Shown: positions 36,671 through 46,394, counted from the first letter of the stretch. The stretch is 64,000 nt of DNA from DATEPR01 sp963780635 (GCA_963780635.1 CAWACW010000011.1:744001-808000), one strand, 5' to 3'. Program-made: numbers and translations. Notes: a model not told the origin generated them from the sequence alone.

Positions 36671-37423
36671 GTGACGGAGCGGGTAGCGATCGTGACCGGA
36701 GCGGCGCGCGGCATCGGCGCGGCGACAGCGAAGCGACTGGCCAGGGACGGCTTCGCGGTCGGGGTCGTCGACCTCGACGCGGCAGCCGGCGCACCGGTGG
36801 TCGACGCGATCACGCAGGCCGGCGGCAAGGCGATCGCGGTCGCGGCCGACGTGAGCGACGAGGACAAGGTCACGGCAGCGGTCGACGAGATCACCGAACG
36901 CCTGGGCGCACCGACCGCGCTGGTCAACAACGCGGGCGTCATCCGCGACAACCTGATCTTCAAGATGACGGTCGACGACTGGAACACCGTGCTCGGCGTC
37001 CACCTGCGCGGTGCGTTCCTGATGTCCAAGGCCGTACAGGGCCACATGGTCCAGGCAAAATGGGGCCGGATCGTCAACCTGTCGTCCACGTCGGCGCTCG
37101 GCAACCGTGGCCAGGTGAACTACTCGGCCGCCAAGGCAGGCATGCAGGGCTTCACCAAGACCCTCGCCATCGAACTGGGCAGGTTCGGCGTCACGGCGAA
37201 CGCGGTCGCGCCGGGCTTCATCGTCACGGAGATGACGAAGGAGACCGCCGAGCGCATGGGAGTGTCCTTCGAGGACATGCAGAAGGGCGCGGCAACGCAG
37301 ATTCCGGTAGGGCGAGTCGGGCAGCCGGAGGACATCGCCAACACGATCTCCTTCCTGTGCAGCGACGACAGCTCCTTCGTCTCCGGCCAGGTCATCTACG
37401 TGGCAGGCGGCCCGAAGGACTGA
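36671..37423 (+). CDS. fabG: 3-oxoacyl-ACP reductase-like SDR (FabG family)
   Basis: A 250-residue classical short-chain dehydrogenase. The GTG at 36671 follows AGGAGG. Motifs: TGAARGIGAATAKRLA (cofactor), VNNAGV, and the catalytic Ser-Tyr-Lys in NLSSTSALGNRGQVNYSAAK. The C-terminal GQVIYVAGGP is typical of FabG. In context it may reduce 3-oxoacyl-ACP/CoA or another ketone, in line with the alcohol dehydrogenase upstream. Many actinomycetes have several such paralogues, so it need not be the housekeeping FabG. Confidence 0.9.
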   Translation: MTERVAIVTGAARGIGAATAKRLARDGFAVGVVDLDAAAGAPVVDAITQAGGKAIAVAADVSDEDKVTAAVDEITERLGAPTALVNNAGVIRDNLIFKMTVDDWNTVLGVHLRGAFLMSKAVQGHMVQAKWGRIVNLSSTSALGNRGQVNYSAAKAGMQGFTKTLAIELGRFGVTANAVAPGFIVTEMTKETAERMGVSFEDMQKGAATQIPVGRVGQPEDIANTISFLCSDDSSFVSGQVIYVAGGPKD

Positions 37424-37476
37424 GCGAGGTCAGGCTGGCGGCCGGGCGATCAACCAACGGCCGCCAGCCGAGCCAC

Positions 37477-37808
37477 CGACTCCACACCGAAACCGCGGCG
37501 GCCGAGCACCAGGCGAGTCAGTACGAGACTGTGCTGTCGCGGCTGCTGACCTGGCGGCACACTCTTCTCTCAGAGCAGCGACGGGACGGCCGCTTCGATG
37601 AGATGTGGCCCGGGCTCGGCCAGTGCCTTCTCGAACTGGCCGGCCGACTCCACACCGAAACCGCGGCCGCCGTGCACCAGCCGAGTCAGTACGAGACTGT
37701 GCTGTCGCGGCTGCTGACCTGGCGGCACACTCTTCTCTCAGAGCAGCGACGGGACCGCCGCTTCGATGAGATGTGGCCCGGGCTCGGCCAGTGCCTTCTC
37801 GAACTGGA
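37477..37808. repeat. 168-bp tandem duplication over ilvX 3' end
   Basis: Unit 1 runs 37477-37644 and unit 2 37645-37808, with about four mismatches in the shared 164 bases. Unit 2 contains the last 71 bases of the ilvX-like gene (stop at 37738); unit 1 is an extra copy in the gap after fabG (37424-37737). No other gene is seen in this 314-base gap. Confidence 0.88.
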
Positions 37809-39285
37809 CTGCCAACTCCTCTGCCGTGGTCGCCCTGCTCGCCGGCACACCCATGCCTTTCGCCAGGCTCACGAAGTCCAGACCCGGTCGACTCAGGTCG
37901 AGCAGGTCAGCCGCCTTCCGGCCGCCCTCCGTCGCCCCGACCCGCTGCAACTCCATCCGCAGGATCGCGTACGCGTTGTTGGCCAGCACCACGGTCGTGA
38001 CGTTCAGCCCTTCCCGCGCCTGCGTCCACAGTGCCGACAGCGTGTACATCGCGCTCCCGTCGGCCTCAAGGCACACCACCGGCCGGTCCGGGCACGCGAC
38101 CGCCGCGCCCGTCGCCAGCGGTAGGCCCTGGCCGATCGCACCGCCGGTCAACGTCAGCACGTCGTGGGCCGGGGCACCTGCCGTGGCTACCGGGACGAGC
38201 ACGCCGGACGTGTTCGCCTCGTCGGAGATGATCGCGTCCTCGGGCAGCAGCGCGCCGATGACGTCGGCCCAGTTCTGCACCGTCAGCGCGCCCGTGGGCA
38301 ACGCGGGCCGACTTGCTGCCTGCAGCGAGGGCGACACGTTCGCCGCGCTGAGATCCGCCAGGTTTGCCAGTGCCTGCACGACATCCTGGCCCGGGTCGGC
38401 GAGCGTGTGCACCTCGCAGCCCTCCGGGACCAGGTCACTTGCCTTGCCCGGATACGCGAAGAACGACACCGGCGCCTTCGTGCCCGCGAGGACGATGTGG
38501 CGGGCTCCGGTGAGCTGGTGCTGGACGTGCTCGGCGAGGTAGCCGAGGCGGTCGATCGCCGGCAGGCCGGCGCCTCGACGCATCCGGGCCGGGAACGTCT
38601 CCGCGAACACCTTCGCCCCGCTCGCCGCCGCCACCCGGCTCGCCGCCGCCAGGCCCTCCTCGCGCAGCGCGGCCCCACCCAGCAGCAGGACCGTCTCCGG
38701 GCCGAGCACTGCGGCGGCCGACCGGACCACGTCGTCGCCGACCACGGCAGGCGCCGGTGCGGCGACCGGAGTGGCGGGCGTGCCACCGTCCGACCAGGAC
38801 ACGTCGGCGGGCAGGATGAGGGTGGCGATCTGGCCCGGTGGCGTCGTCGCCGCCGCGATCGCCGCCGCCGCGTCCGTGGCCACGTCCGCCGTGTGCTCGC
38901 TGCGCCGGACCCAGCCGGACACGGTGCCCGCCACCGCGTCGATGTCCGACTCCAGCGGCGCGTCGTACTGCTTGTGGTACGTCGCGTGGTCGCCGACCAC
39001 GTTCACGATCGGCGTGTGCGCCCGCCGTGCGTTGTGCAGGTTGGCCAGGCCGTTGCCCAGGCCGGGACCGAGATGCAGCAGTGTCGCCGCCGGCTTGTCG
39101 GCCATCCGGCCGTAGCCGTCCGCCGCGCCCGTCACGCCACCCTCGAACAACGCGAGCACCGCCCGCATGTCCGGTACCGAGTCCAGCGCGGCCACGAAGT
39201 GCATCTCGGACGTACCCGGGTTGCCGAAGCACACGTCGACGCCACCTGCGACGAGGGTGCGGATCAGGGCCTGCGCGCCGTTCAT
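37738..39285 (-). CDS. ilvX: thiamine-diphosphate enzyme, IlvX-like (acetolactate synthase/benzoylformate decarboxylase family)
   Basis: A 515-residue ThDP-dependent enzyme, the same length as mycobacterial IlvX. The N-terminal domain has CFGNPGTSEMHFVAALD and the essential Glu in LALFEGGVTGAADGYGRM. The ThDP/Mg motif is LEADGSAMYTLSALWTQ with ANNAY (from about residue 410). It decarboxylates or carboligates a 2-oxo acid. The start overlaps by four bases the stop of an FAD 2-hydroxyacid dehydrogenase gene. The pair probably oxidises a 2-hydroxy acid and then processes the resulting 2-oxo acid. Its 3' end is duplicated downstream. Confidence 0.88.
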   Translation of the reverse strand: MNGAQALIRTLVAGGVDVCFGNPGTSEMHFVAALDSVPDMRAVLALFEGGVTGAADGYGRMADKPAATLLHLGPGLGNGLANLHNARRAHTPIVNVVGDHATYHKQYDAPLESDIDAVAGTVSGWVRRSEHTADVATDAAAAIAAATTPPGQIATLILPADVSWSDGGTPATPVAAPAPAVVGDDVVRSAAAVLGPETVLLLGGAALREEGLAAASRVAAASGAKVFAETFPARMRRGAGLPAIDRLGYLAEHVQHQLTGARHIVLAGTKAPVSFFAYPGKASDLVPEGCEVHTLADPGQDVVQALANLADLSAANVSPSLQAASRPALPTGALTVQNWADVIGALLPEDAIISDEANTSGVLVPVATAGAPAHDVLTLTGGAIGQGLPLATGAAVACPDRPVVCLEADGSAMYTLSALWTQAREGLNVTTVVLANNAYAILRMELQRVGATEGGRKAADLLDLSRPGLDFVSLAKGMGVPASRATTAEELAVQFEKALAEPGPHLIEAAVPSLL

Positions 39286-40694
39286 GCGTTCTCCCGTACT
39301 GGTTCGGTGCCGAGCATGACTTCCGGGTTCAGGATGCCCGCCGGATCGAACGACTGCTTGATCCGGCGCATCAGCGCCAGCTCGGCAGGGTCCGTCAGCT
39401 CCAGGAAGTACGGCTTCTTCTCCCTGCCGATGCCGTGTTCACCCGAGATCGCGCCACCCAGTGCCAGCCCGGCCGCGAACATGTCCCGCAACAACGTGTG
39501 GCGCACCTGCGGATCCGCCTGGAAGACCGCGAGGTGCACGTTGCCGTCGCCGGCATGCCCGCACCCGGCGACCCCGGAACCGGTGTCCTGGGCCAGTTGC
39601 CGGGCCTTCGCCAGGAACTCCGGCATGGCGCTGCGGGGCACCACGACGTCCACGATGTCGTGGGCGCCCGCCGCCTTGGCCGTCCAGAACGCCTTCTCCC
39701 GCGCCTCGATCAGCTGCCGGGCCGCGCCGCCGTCCAGCACGTACACGTCGGTGGCGCCGAGCTCACTGAGCAGCTCGCCCAACCGCTCGACGTCGCCGTC
39801 CACCCGCTCGGCCGTCGTGTTCTCCAGCGACACCACCAGATACGCCTGAGTCGCGTCCCGCACCTCGTCAGGCACGCCCAGCGTCAGCTTCGTGGTGTAG
39901 GTGATCGCGGCCATCGTGAACGCGTCGATGTACTCCAGGATGCTGGGCGCCAGCCCGCTCGCCACGATCCTGGGCACCGCGCGCACGACGCCGTCCAGCT
40001 CGCCGAACGGCGCCAGCACGGTCCTGGTGTGCGGCAGGCGCGGCTGCAGCTTCAGCGTGGCTTCGGTGACCAGCGCGAGTGTGCCCTCGGAGCCGATGAT
40101 CAGCTGCGTCAGGTCGTAGCCGCTGCTCACCTTCGAGATCCGGCCACCGGTGCGGATCACCTCGCCGGTGCCCAGCACGGCCTGCAAGCCCAGCACGTTG
40201 TTGCGGGTCACGCCGTAGCGCACCGCCCGCATGCCACCGGCGTTGGTGTTCACGTTGCCGCCCAGGCTGCCGGACAGCTCACCGGGGTAGACGGGGTACG
40301 TGAGCCCGGCCTCGGCGGTCCGTACGTCCAGCTCGGCCAGCGTGACACCCGGCTGCACGATCGCGACGTGGTTCTCGGTGTCGATCTCCAGTACCGCGTT
40401 CATCCGCTCGAACGACACCAGGATGCCGTCCGCCGACGGGATCGCGGCACCGGACAGCCCGCTGCCCGACCCTCGCGCCGTGATCGGGACGCCCTCCGCG
40501 GCTGCGAGCCGGACCACGTCCGCCACCTGCTCCGCCGTTGCCGGCCGCACCACACAACCGGGTGCGATCGGGGTGGCGGTAAGGGCCTCGTCGTGCCGGT
40601 AGTCCTCGGGGATCGCGTCGCCGACCAGTACCTGGTCCGGGCCGACGACCCCGGCCAACTGGTCGACGAGCCGTGCCGCGGTGGCCTTCGCCAT
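39282..40694 (-). CDS. FAD-linked 2-hydroxyacid dehydrogenase (GlcD/D-lactate dehydrogenase family)
   Basis: A 470-residue flavoprotein of the GlcD/VAO family. The ATG at 40694 follows AGGAGG by six bases; the longer frame upstream is rejected. FAD-binding segments: PITARGSGSGLSGAAIP, then YPGELSGSLGGNVNTNAGG and LIIGSEGTLALVTEATL. The C-terminal half contains GCGHAGDGNVHLAVF and SGEHGIGREKKPYF, with His residues typical of D-lactate/glycolate/2-hydroxyglutarate dehydrogenases. It precedes the ThDP enzyme with an ATGA overlap. D-lactate, glycolate or an aromatic hydroxy acid are all possible substrates. Confidence 0.9.
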   Translation of the reverse strand: MAKATAARLVDQLAGVVGPDQVLVGDAIPEDYRHDEALTATPIAPGCVVRPATAEQVADVVRLAAAEGVPITARGSGSGLSGAAIPSADGILVSFERMNAVLEIDTENHVAIVQPGVTLAELDVRTAEAGLTYPVYPGELSGSLGGNVNTNAGGMRAVRYGVTRNNVLGLQAVLGTGEVIRTGGRISKVSSGYDLTQLIIGSEGTLALVTEATLKLQPRLPHTRTVLAPFGELDGVVRAVPRIVASGLAPSILEYIDAFTMAAITYTTKLTLGVPDEVRDATQAYLVVSLENTTAERVDGDVERLGELLSELGATDVYVLDGGAARQLIEAREKAFWTAKAAGAHDIVDVVVPRSAMPEFLAKARQLAQDTGSGVAGCGHAGDGNVHLAVFQADPQVRHTLLRDMFAAGLALGGAISGEHGIGREKKPYFLELTDPAELALMRRIKQSFDPAGILNPEVMLGTEPVRENA

Positions 40695-40781
40695 GGCGTG
40701 CCTCCTCGCACGTGTCAGTGAGCCGGGCCTCAGCCTACGTCGCCGGGCCACCCCGGTCCGAGCGCAGGTCCATACCGAAAC

Positions 40782-40798
40782 GTGTGACTGACGCACAC
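40782..40798. promoter_or_regulatory. inverted repeat in divergent promoter region
   Basis: GTGTG and CACAC arms around ACTGACG lie between the GlcD-like gene and the DUF3224 gene. A TACTAG hexamer follows about five bases downstream, shortly before the DUF3224 start. This could be an operator/promoter for the DUF3224-MarR pair. Weak evidence. Confidence 0.3.
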
Positions 40799-40818
40799 AT
40801 CAGTACTAGGCTCCGCCC

Positions 40819-41232
40819 ATGGTTACGACAACGAGTGCGAAGGCCGAGTTCCGGATCACCTCCTGGGACGAGCAGCCCTACGCGGAGTTCGCCGGTACCG
40901 AGAAGCTGACCAGGACCACCGTGGTGCAGACCTACACGGGCGACCTGGCCGGCGAGGGCAGGGCCGACTCCCTGATGTACTACCCGCCGACGGAGGCCCC
41001 GGTGCCCTACGCGGGTCTTGAGCACTTCACGTGCACGCTGGGCGGCCGCGCCGGCACGTTCGTCGCCCAGTCGCACGGCGCCTATGCCGACGGCGTCGCC
41101 GAGGTCGCCTGGTCGGTGGTGCCCGGCTCGGGCACCGGTGAGCTCGCCGGCCTGCGTGGCGACGGTGGTTACCGGGCCCTGCACGGCGAAGCGGCCATCG
41201 CCCTCACCCTCGAATACTGGTTCGAGGCATGA
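40819..41232 (+). CDS. DUF3224-family protein
   Basis: A 137-residue small beta-rich protein: MVTTTSAKAEFRITSWDEQP, then TKVTQTYTGDL-like TVVQTYTGDLAGEGRADSLM, GLEHFTCTLGGRAGTFVAQ and GTGELAGLRGDGGY, all typical of DUF3224 (allene-oxide-cyclase-like barrel). The role is unknown; members often lie next to regulators. A MarR gene follows after seven bases, so they are co-transcribed. No signal peptide. Confidence 0.85.
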   Translation: MVTTTSAKAEFRITSWDEQPYAEFAGTEKLTRTTVVQTYTGDLAGEGRADSLMYYPPTEAPVPYAGLEHFTCTLGGRAGTFVAQSHGAYADGVAEVAWSVVPGSGTGELAGLRGDGGYRALHGEAAIALTLEYWFEA

Positions 41233-41239
41233 TCGAGGC

Positions 41240-41785
41240 ATGACGGGCGGGCTCGACCACGACGCGAATCTGGTCGGTGCGCTCGCGCTGGCCGTCAGCG
41301 ACCGGACCGGCGCCGCGATGGCCGAGGCCGCCGGGGTGTCGGAGACCGCGGCCACCGCGCTCTCCGCGTTGCACCACTTCCTGGAGCGCCCGTCGGTGGA
41401 CCAGTTGCGCCGGGTGCTCGGGCTGACGTCCTCGGGCACCGTCCGGCTGGTCGACTCGCTGGCCAAGGCCGGCTACGTGCGCAGGCGCCCCGGTCCGGAC
41501 GCGCGGTCCACCGCCATCACGCTCACCGCGTCCGGCCGGGCTGCCGCCAAACGCGTGGCGGCCGCCCGAGCGGCCGTGCTCAACGACGTGCTGGCGCCAC
41601 TGTCGGCCACCGAGCGGACGGTGCTGGCCGATGCGGTCGGCAAGGTGCTGGTCGGGCTGATGCGTGAACCCGGTGCGACGCGGTGGAACTGCCGCCAGTG
41701 CGACACGGCCACGTGCCGGGGCGAGGCGGGTGGCTGCCCGGTGCGCAACGAGGGTCTGCGCAGGTATCCGCGGGCCGCCGACTGA
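41240..41785 (+). CDS. MarR-family regulator with C-terminal Cys cluster
   Basis: A 181-residue MarR protein. The winged-helix core is clear: SVDQLRRVLGLTSSGTVRLV (recognition region), then AGYVRRRPGPDARSTAITLT (wing). After the dimerisation helices the C-terminus carries WNCRQCDTATCRGEAGGCPV (about residues 149-168), spacing C-x2-C-x4-C-x6-C, which could bind zinc, sense thiol stress or hold a cluster. It follows DUF3224 directly and probably controls this small operon, and perhaps the divergent GlcD/IlvX pair. Ligand unknown. Confidence 0.88.
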   Translation: MTGGLDHDANLVGALALAVSDRTGAAMAEAAGVSETAATALSALHHFLERPSVDQLRRVLGLTSSGTVRLVDSLAKAGYVRRRPGPDARSTAITLTASGRAAAKRVAAARAAVLNDVLAPLSATERTVLADAVGKVLVGLMREPGATRWNCRQCDTATCRGEAGGCPVRNEGLRRYPRAAD

Positions 41786-42077
41786 CGCGCGGCGGCTCAT
41801 CGAACCCTTACTCGATCGTGACAGTCGTCGACGGCCGGTAATGGCGCGGGCGCGCGAGGTCATCACCGGACCGCGCCGGTGAGCGGGATCACCGGCACGG
41901 CCGGGCGAGATGCGTTACGCGAACCGACAGTTCTATTCTCGAACGAAGGGAAGTGTGAGTCGTAGATTAATCCGAGTGCGTCACCTGCGTCGATTGGCGC
42001 GAGTGCCGTAATTCAATTCGTTCGCATCACGAACGATACCGGTATGGCCGAGGTATTCGTCGCGAGTGGAGTGCCGT

Positions 42078-42713
42078 TCACCGCGACAGCGCCGCCAGCG
42101 CCAGTCGGGTCAGTTCGGCCTGAATGGCGGCCAGTGGCACCTGCCTGCCGTTGATCGACCAGCTGTAGACAAGTTCGTTCACCGCCCCGATGAATGCCGT
42201 GGCGGTGAGGCTGTAGTCGCGTTGCGCCGCCTCGCCGCGGCTGGCCGCCAGCGCCGCCTCGGCCTCGATCAGCTGGGCCACTTTCGCGCGCCACGCCAAC
42301 CGATGCCGTTCGACCGCGGCACTGACGCCGACGACCTCGACATAAGCGATCTTGGTCCAGCGCGGATCACTCGAGGTGGTGCCGATGTAAGCCTCGACGG
42401 CCCGGTCCAGGCGAACCGCGGTCGGCTCATCGATGACCTCGCCGACAGCGGCCATGACCGCGTCGAACGCCCGCGTCGTGATGTGGTCGTGCAGGGCGAT
42501 CAGCAGGGCTTCCCTGCTGGCGAACTCCTCGTAGAAGTTCCTGGTGGACACGTTGGCCCTGGCGCACAACCGTTCGATGGATGTAGCCGGATATCCCTCG
42601 GTGCCGAACAGTTCGAGTGCGGCCGTCATCAGCCGTTGTCGTCGTTCGGCCCGGCGCTGCGTTGCGGTTCGGCCGCCGTAATCTCGGCGTGCCGCTGGCG
42701 CCGTGCCAGTCAT
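42078..42713 (-). CDS. TetR-family regulator
   Basis: A 211-residue TetR protein. Start ATG at 42713 (MTGTAPAARRDYGGR) has GAGGA about six bases upstream. HTH: RRQRLMTAALELFGTEGY, then SIERLCARANVSTRNFYEEF (recognition helix). The C-terminal ligand domain is generic. It is divergent from the peptide transporter operon across an 840-base gap, so control of that operon is possible but not shown. The gap from 41786 to 42077, downstream of both this gene and the MarR gene, holds nothing recognisable. Confidence 0.87.
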   Translation of the reverse strand: MTGTAPAARRDYGGRTATQRRAERRQRLMTAALELFGTEGYPATSIERLCARANVSTRNFYEEFASREALLIALHDHITTRAFDAVMAAVGEVIDEPTAVRLDRAVEAYIGTTSSDPRWTKIAYVEVVGVSAAVERHRLAWRAKVAQLIEAEAALAASRGEAAQRDYSLTATAFIGAVNELVYSWSINGRQVPLAAIQAELTRLALAALSR

Positions 42714-43553
42714 GGGCGTCCTCGTCGGTACGAACTCGTGGGGCGGGAAATAACGATCCGCCAATCTTGGCACGGTTAGGACCCGAGTGAGTGGTCGAGT
42801 ACGCCGAGTTGCCCCGCCGGACACTGATGTCGACAACGTGTCCGACTGCTCCGTTGGTGTCCGGTCGACAATTGACAGACCGAACGCGTGGTTGGTTTCG
42901 CACGTCAGACCTTGTGCTTGATGTCCGGGTGCGGAATATGGCGGTTGTTCGTCCGTAACCGGCACCCGAACGTGTCACGGGATAAATTCCGCCGAATGTC
43001 GGAACAGGCTCCGGTGTGCCGCGGGTCCGGCGGTACCGCTTCTTACCGAGTCGAATGCGGTTCGCAACCGAACGGCGACGGGCTGTGTCGGACGTTGCAC
43101 CGAATGGGCAAAAAAGGGGGCTGCGTGCGAACGGTCAGGTGAACGGAAGCTATCGTGTCCGCAGTCGACATCCGGACCGAGGTCAGGTTGGCACGGCGAA
43201 GTGAACTTGACTGGAATGTCCGAGTATGCAGCACGGAGGAGTACGAGCACCGTGAGCAGTTAGTCTCTTTGGCTTAAGGGATGTGGCCGATCGGCCCAAG
43301 CTGCCCTGGTTCGGGTTGTGCGGTGTGACGTCCGATACCGGCAGGCATGTCGCCTTCGTCACATAAGGGCCTATGGCGCTGAATGTACCCTGTACCCCGT
43401 TTGGAGGACAGTTGAATCACAATCGCGCCACGGACGGCCGAGGAGCCTAGCCTTCTCGCGGTCTGAGATTGGAAAGTCGCGTACAGCCCGCTCGGCCAGA
43501 AGTCGAACGGGAACCGTTGCACACTGCCTACCCGGCGGAAAGGGGCCACAGCG
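42714..43553. other. long gene-free region upstream of peptide transporter
   Basis: This 840-base stretch has a lower G+C content than its neighbours and several stop codons in every frame. I find no convincing gene, hairpin terminator or mobile element. It presumably holds the promoters of the divergent TetR gene and of the dpp operon, perhaps with a long 5' leader. One short open frame with a ribosome site at about 43235-43262 encodes only three codons and is not counted as a gene. Confidence 0.5.
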
Positions 43554-44570
43554 TTGGCAGCGCCGTTGGAACCGTTGGAACCGGCCGATCTGTCGGGATC
43601 CATGGTAGAGATACAGCCTGACGCGCCAGGGGCCATCCAGGGGCGGTCGCTCGGGCAAATCGCGTGGACCCGCCTCAAGCGGGACCATTGGGCGATTGCG
43701 GGCGGCATCGTCATCATCGTGCTGATCGTGCTCGCGATCGCGTCGGTGTTCCTGCAGGGCGCCGGGGTGCTCGATGTCGCGACCTACCACCAGAACCTGA
43801 TCGACCTCAACACCGACAAGCCCACGGGCTTCTTCGGTGGGCTGAGCCTCACGCACCCGCTGGGCGTCGACCCGCAGTTCGGCCGCGACATGCTCTCGCG
43901 CATCCTGGTCGGAGCGCAGTACTCGCTGCTCATCGCGTTCTGCTCGACCCTGCTGTCCGTGGTCATCGGCACGATCATGGGTGTCGTCGCCGGCTTCTTC
44001 GGCGGCTGGGTGGACACCGTCATCAACTGGCTGATGAACGTGTTCCTGGCGTTCCCCCTGCTGCTGTTCGCGATCGCGCTGACCGGTGTCGTGCAGAGCA
44101 CGCCCAGCGGCAAGGCGTTCGGCCTGTCGGGCAACCCGTTGCACGTGGTGGTGCTGGTGTTCGTCATCGGCTTCTTCAACTGGCCCTACATCGGCCGGAT
44201 CATCCGCGGCCAGACGCTGTCCCTGCGCGAACGGGAGTTCGTGGACGCGTCGCGCAGCGTCGGCGCACGCGGATTTTACGTGCTGTGGCATGAACTGCTG
44301 CCCAACCTGATCGGGCCGATCCTGGTCTACTCCACTCTGCTCATCCCCACGAACATCCTGTTCGAGGCAGCCCTGGACTTCCTCGGCGTCGGCTTGCGAC
44401 TGCCGACACCGAGTTGGGGCGCACTGCTCGCGGACGCTGTGAACAACCAGTACTACTCGATCGACCCCGAGTACGTCCTGGTGCCGGGCCTGGCGATCTT
44501 CATCGCGGTGATGGCGTTCAACCTGCTCGGCGACGGATTGCGGGACGCGTTGGATCCGCGTTCCTACTAG
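43554..44570 (+). CDS. dppC: peptide ABC transporter permease (DppC/OppC)
   Basis: A 338-residue permease of the peptide/nickel ABC importers. TM1 follows a cytoplasmic N-terminus (HWAIAGGIVIIVLIVLAIAS). The BPD_transp signature region is present: YIGRIIRGQTLSLREREFVD, then LLPNLIGPILVYSTLLIP, with the EAA-loop that contacts the ATPases. The start is probably a TTG at 43554 after GAAAGGGG; an ATG at 43602 is possible. It leads an operon dppC-dppA-dppB-dppD-dppF, an unusual order, as the binding protein or DppB more often comes first. Confidence 0.92.
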   Translation: MAAPLEPLEPADLSGSMVEIQPDAPGAIQGRSLGQIAWTRLKRDHWAIAGGIVIIVLIVLAIASVFLQGAGVLDVATYHQNLIDLNTDKPTGFFGGLSLTHPLGVDPQFGRDMLSRILVGAQYSLLIAFCSTLLSVVIGTIMGVVAGFFGGWVDTVINWLMNVFLAFPLLLFAIALTGVVQSTPSGKAFGLSGNPLHVVVLVFVIGFFNWPYIGRIIRGQTLSLREREFVDASRSVGARGFYVLWHELLPNLIGPILVYSTLLIPTNILFEAALDFLGVGLRLPTPSWGALLADAVNNQYYSIDPEYVLVPGLAIFIAVMAFNLLGDGLRDALDPRSY

Positions 44571-44626
44571 CCGTGTTCCATCCCCGCTCGCTCCACAAAA
44601 TTCAAACGAGGAGGCGTGTCAGTCGT

Positions 44627-46394
44627 ATGAAACGCAAGAACACAGCGGCGTTCATCGCCGTTTGTGCTGGGCTGAGCCTGCTGGCTGCGTGTGGCAGCGG
44701 GTCCAGCGGCAGCAGTAGCAGCAGCGGCAGTTCGAACGTCGCGTACAACGCCGGTCTGACCGGCATTGTCAACGCCTCCGACCACAAGGGCGGCACGCTC
44801 AAGCTCGCGCTGACCAACACGGGTGACTCGACCGACCCCGGTAACACGTACTACGCGTTCAACTGGGACTTCAGCCGTATCTACGCCCGTCCGCTGCTCA
44901 CCTACAAGGCCGCTCCCGGCAAGGCGGGCCTGCAGCTCGTGCCGGACCTCGCCACCGGCCTGGGCAAGATGAGTGACAACGGTCTGACCTGGACGTACAC
45001 CATCCGGTCCGGCCTGAAGTTCGAAGACGGCTCGCCGATCACCACCAAGGATGTCAAGTACGCCATCGAGCGCAGCACCAGCTACGCGCCGGACATCCTG
45101 CCCAACGGCCCGACGTACTTCAAGCAGTACCTGGCCGACCCGACCTACCCGGGTGCGTACAAGGACAAGACGCCGGACAAGATGGGCCTGACGTCGATCG
45201 ACACGCCCAACGACACCACCATCGTCTTCCACCTGTCGCAGCCGTTCGCCGAGTTCGACTACCTGGCGACCCTGCCGCAGACGGCCCCCGTGCCGCCCGG
45301 CAAGGACACGGGTGCCAACTACCAGACGCACCCGGTTTCCAGTGGCCCGTACATGTTCAAGAGCTTCAACCCGAACACGGGCTTCACGCTGGTCAAGAAC
45401 CCGAACTGGAGCGCCGCGACCGACCCGGTGGACAAGCAGCTGGTCGACGAGGTCGACGTGGCCTACAACGTGTCGGCTGCTGACATCGACAGCCGGCTGC
45501 TGTCCGGTCAGCTCGACATCGACCTCGACGGCACCGGCGTGCAGACGGCGGCCAAGGACCGGATCAACGGCAACGCCACGCTGAAGAAGCAGGCCGACGA
45601 CCCGACCACGGGCTTCCTCGACTATGCCGCGCTGGACCAGCAGGTCGCTCCGCTGAACAACATCAACTGCCGCAAGGCCGTGCTGGACGCGACGGACCAC
45701 ATCACGCAGCAGGCTGCCTACGGTGGCCCCCTGGCCGGTGGTGACATCGCGACCACGATGTTGACGCCGAACGACACCGGTTACGTCAAGTCCGACGCCT
45801 ACGGCTTCCTGGCGAACCCGAACGGCAACATCACGAAGGCGAAGGCCGACCTGCAGGCTTGCGGTCAGCCCAACGGCTTCAGCTTGAACATCGCCGCTCG
45901 TGGTGACCGCCCCAAGGAGGTCGCTGCCGCGCAGGGCATCCAGCAGGCGCTGTCCAAGATCGGCGTGAAGGCGCAGATCAACCAGTTCCAGAGCGGCCAG
46001 TACTACACGAGCTTTGCCGGCTCGCCGTCGTACATGAAGTCGCACGACATCGGCATCGCGATGGCGGGCTGGGGTGCTGACTGGCCGTCGGGCTTCGGCT
46101 TCCTGTCCCAGGTCATCGACGGCCGGAGCATCAAGCCGGCTGGTAACACCAACCTGCAGATGACGAACGACCCGCAGATCAACGCCATGTTGGACGCTGC
46201 GGCGAAGAACCCCGACGCGAACGCCCGTACGGCGATCTACACGCCAGCTCGATCAGAAGATCATGAGCCAGGCGGAGATCCTGCCCGAGGTGTACGCGAA
46301 GGCCCTGCTCTACCGCAACCCGAAGGTAAGCAACGTGTACGTCACGCAGGCCTACGGCATGTACGACTACACGCAGCTGGGCCTGTCTTCCTGA
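44627..46394 (+). CDS. dppA: peptide ABC transporter substrate-binding lipoprotein (frameshift near 3' end)
   Basis: A binding protein of SBP family 5 of about 588 residues. Lipoprotein signal MKRKNTAAFIAV..LSLLAAC with lipidated Cys22, then a Ser/Gly linker. Family segments: GGTLKLALTNTGDSTDPG, YTIRSGLKFEDGSPITTKDV and HPVSSGPYMFKSFNPNTGF. At about 46244 an extra C shifts the frame after AIYT. Skipping it gives QLDQKIMSQAEILPEVYAK and an ending YTQLGLSS with stop at 46394, which is the expected tail. A sequence error is most likely. It binds peptides (or similar solutes) outside the membrane and hands them to DppB/C. Confidence 0.9.

Noticed and set aside
43235..43262. Three-codon open frame with a GGAGGAG ribosome site upstream of dppC
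   Set aside because: Too short to call and too far from dppC to be an evident leader peptide.
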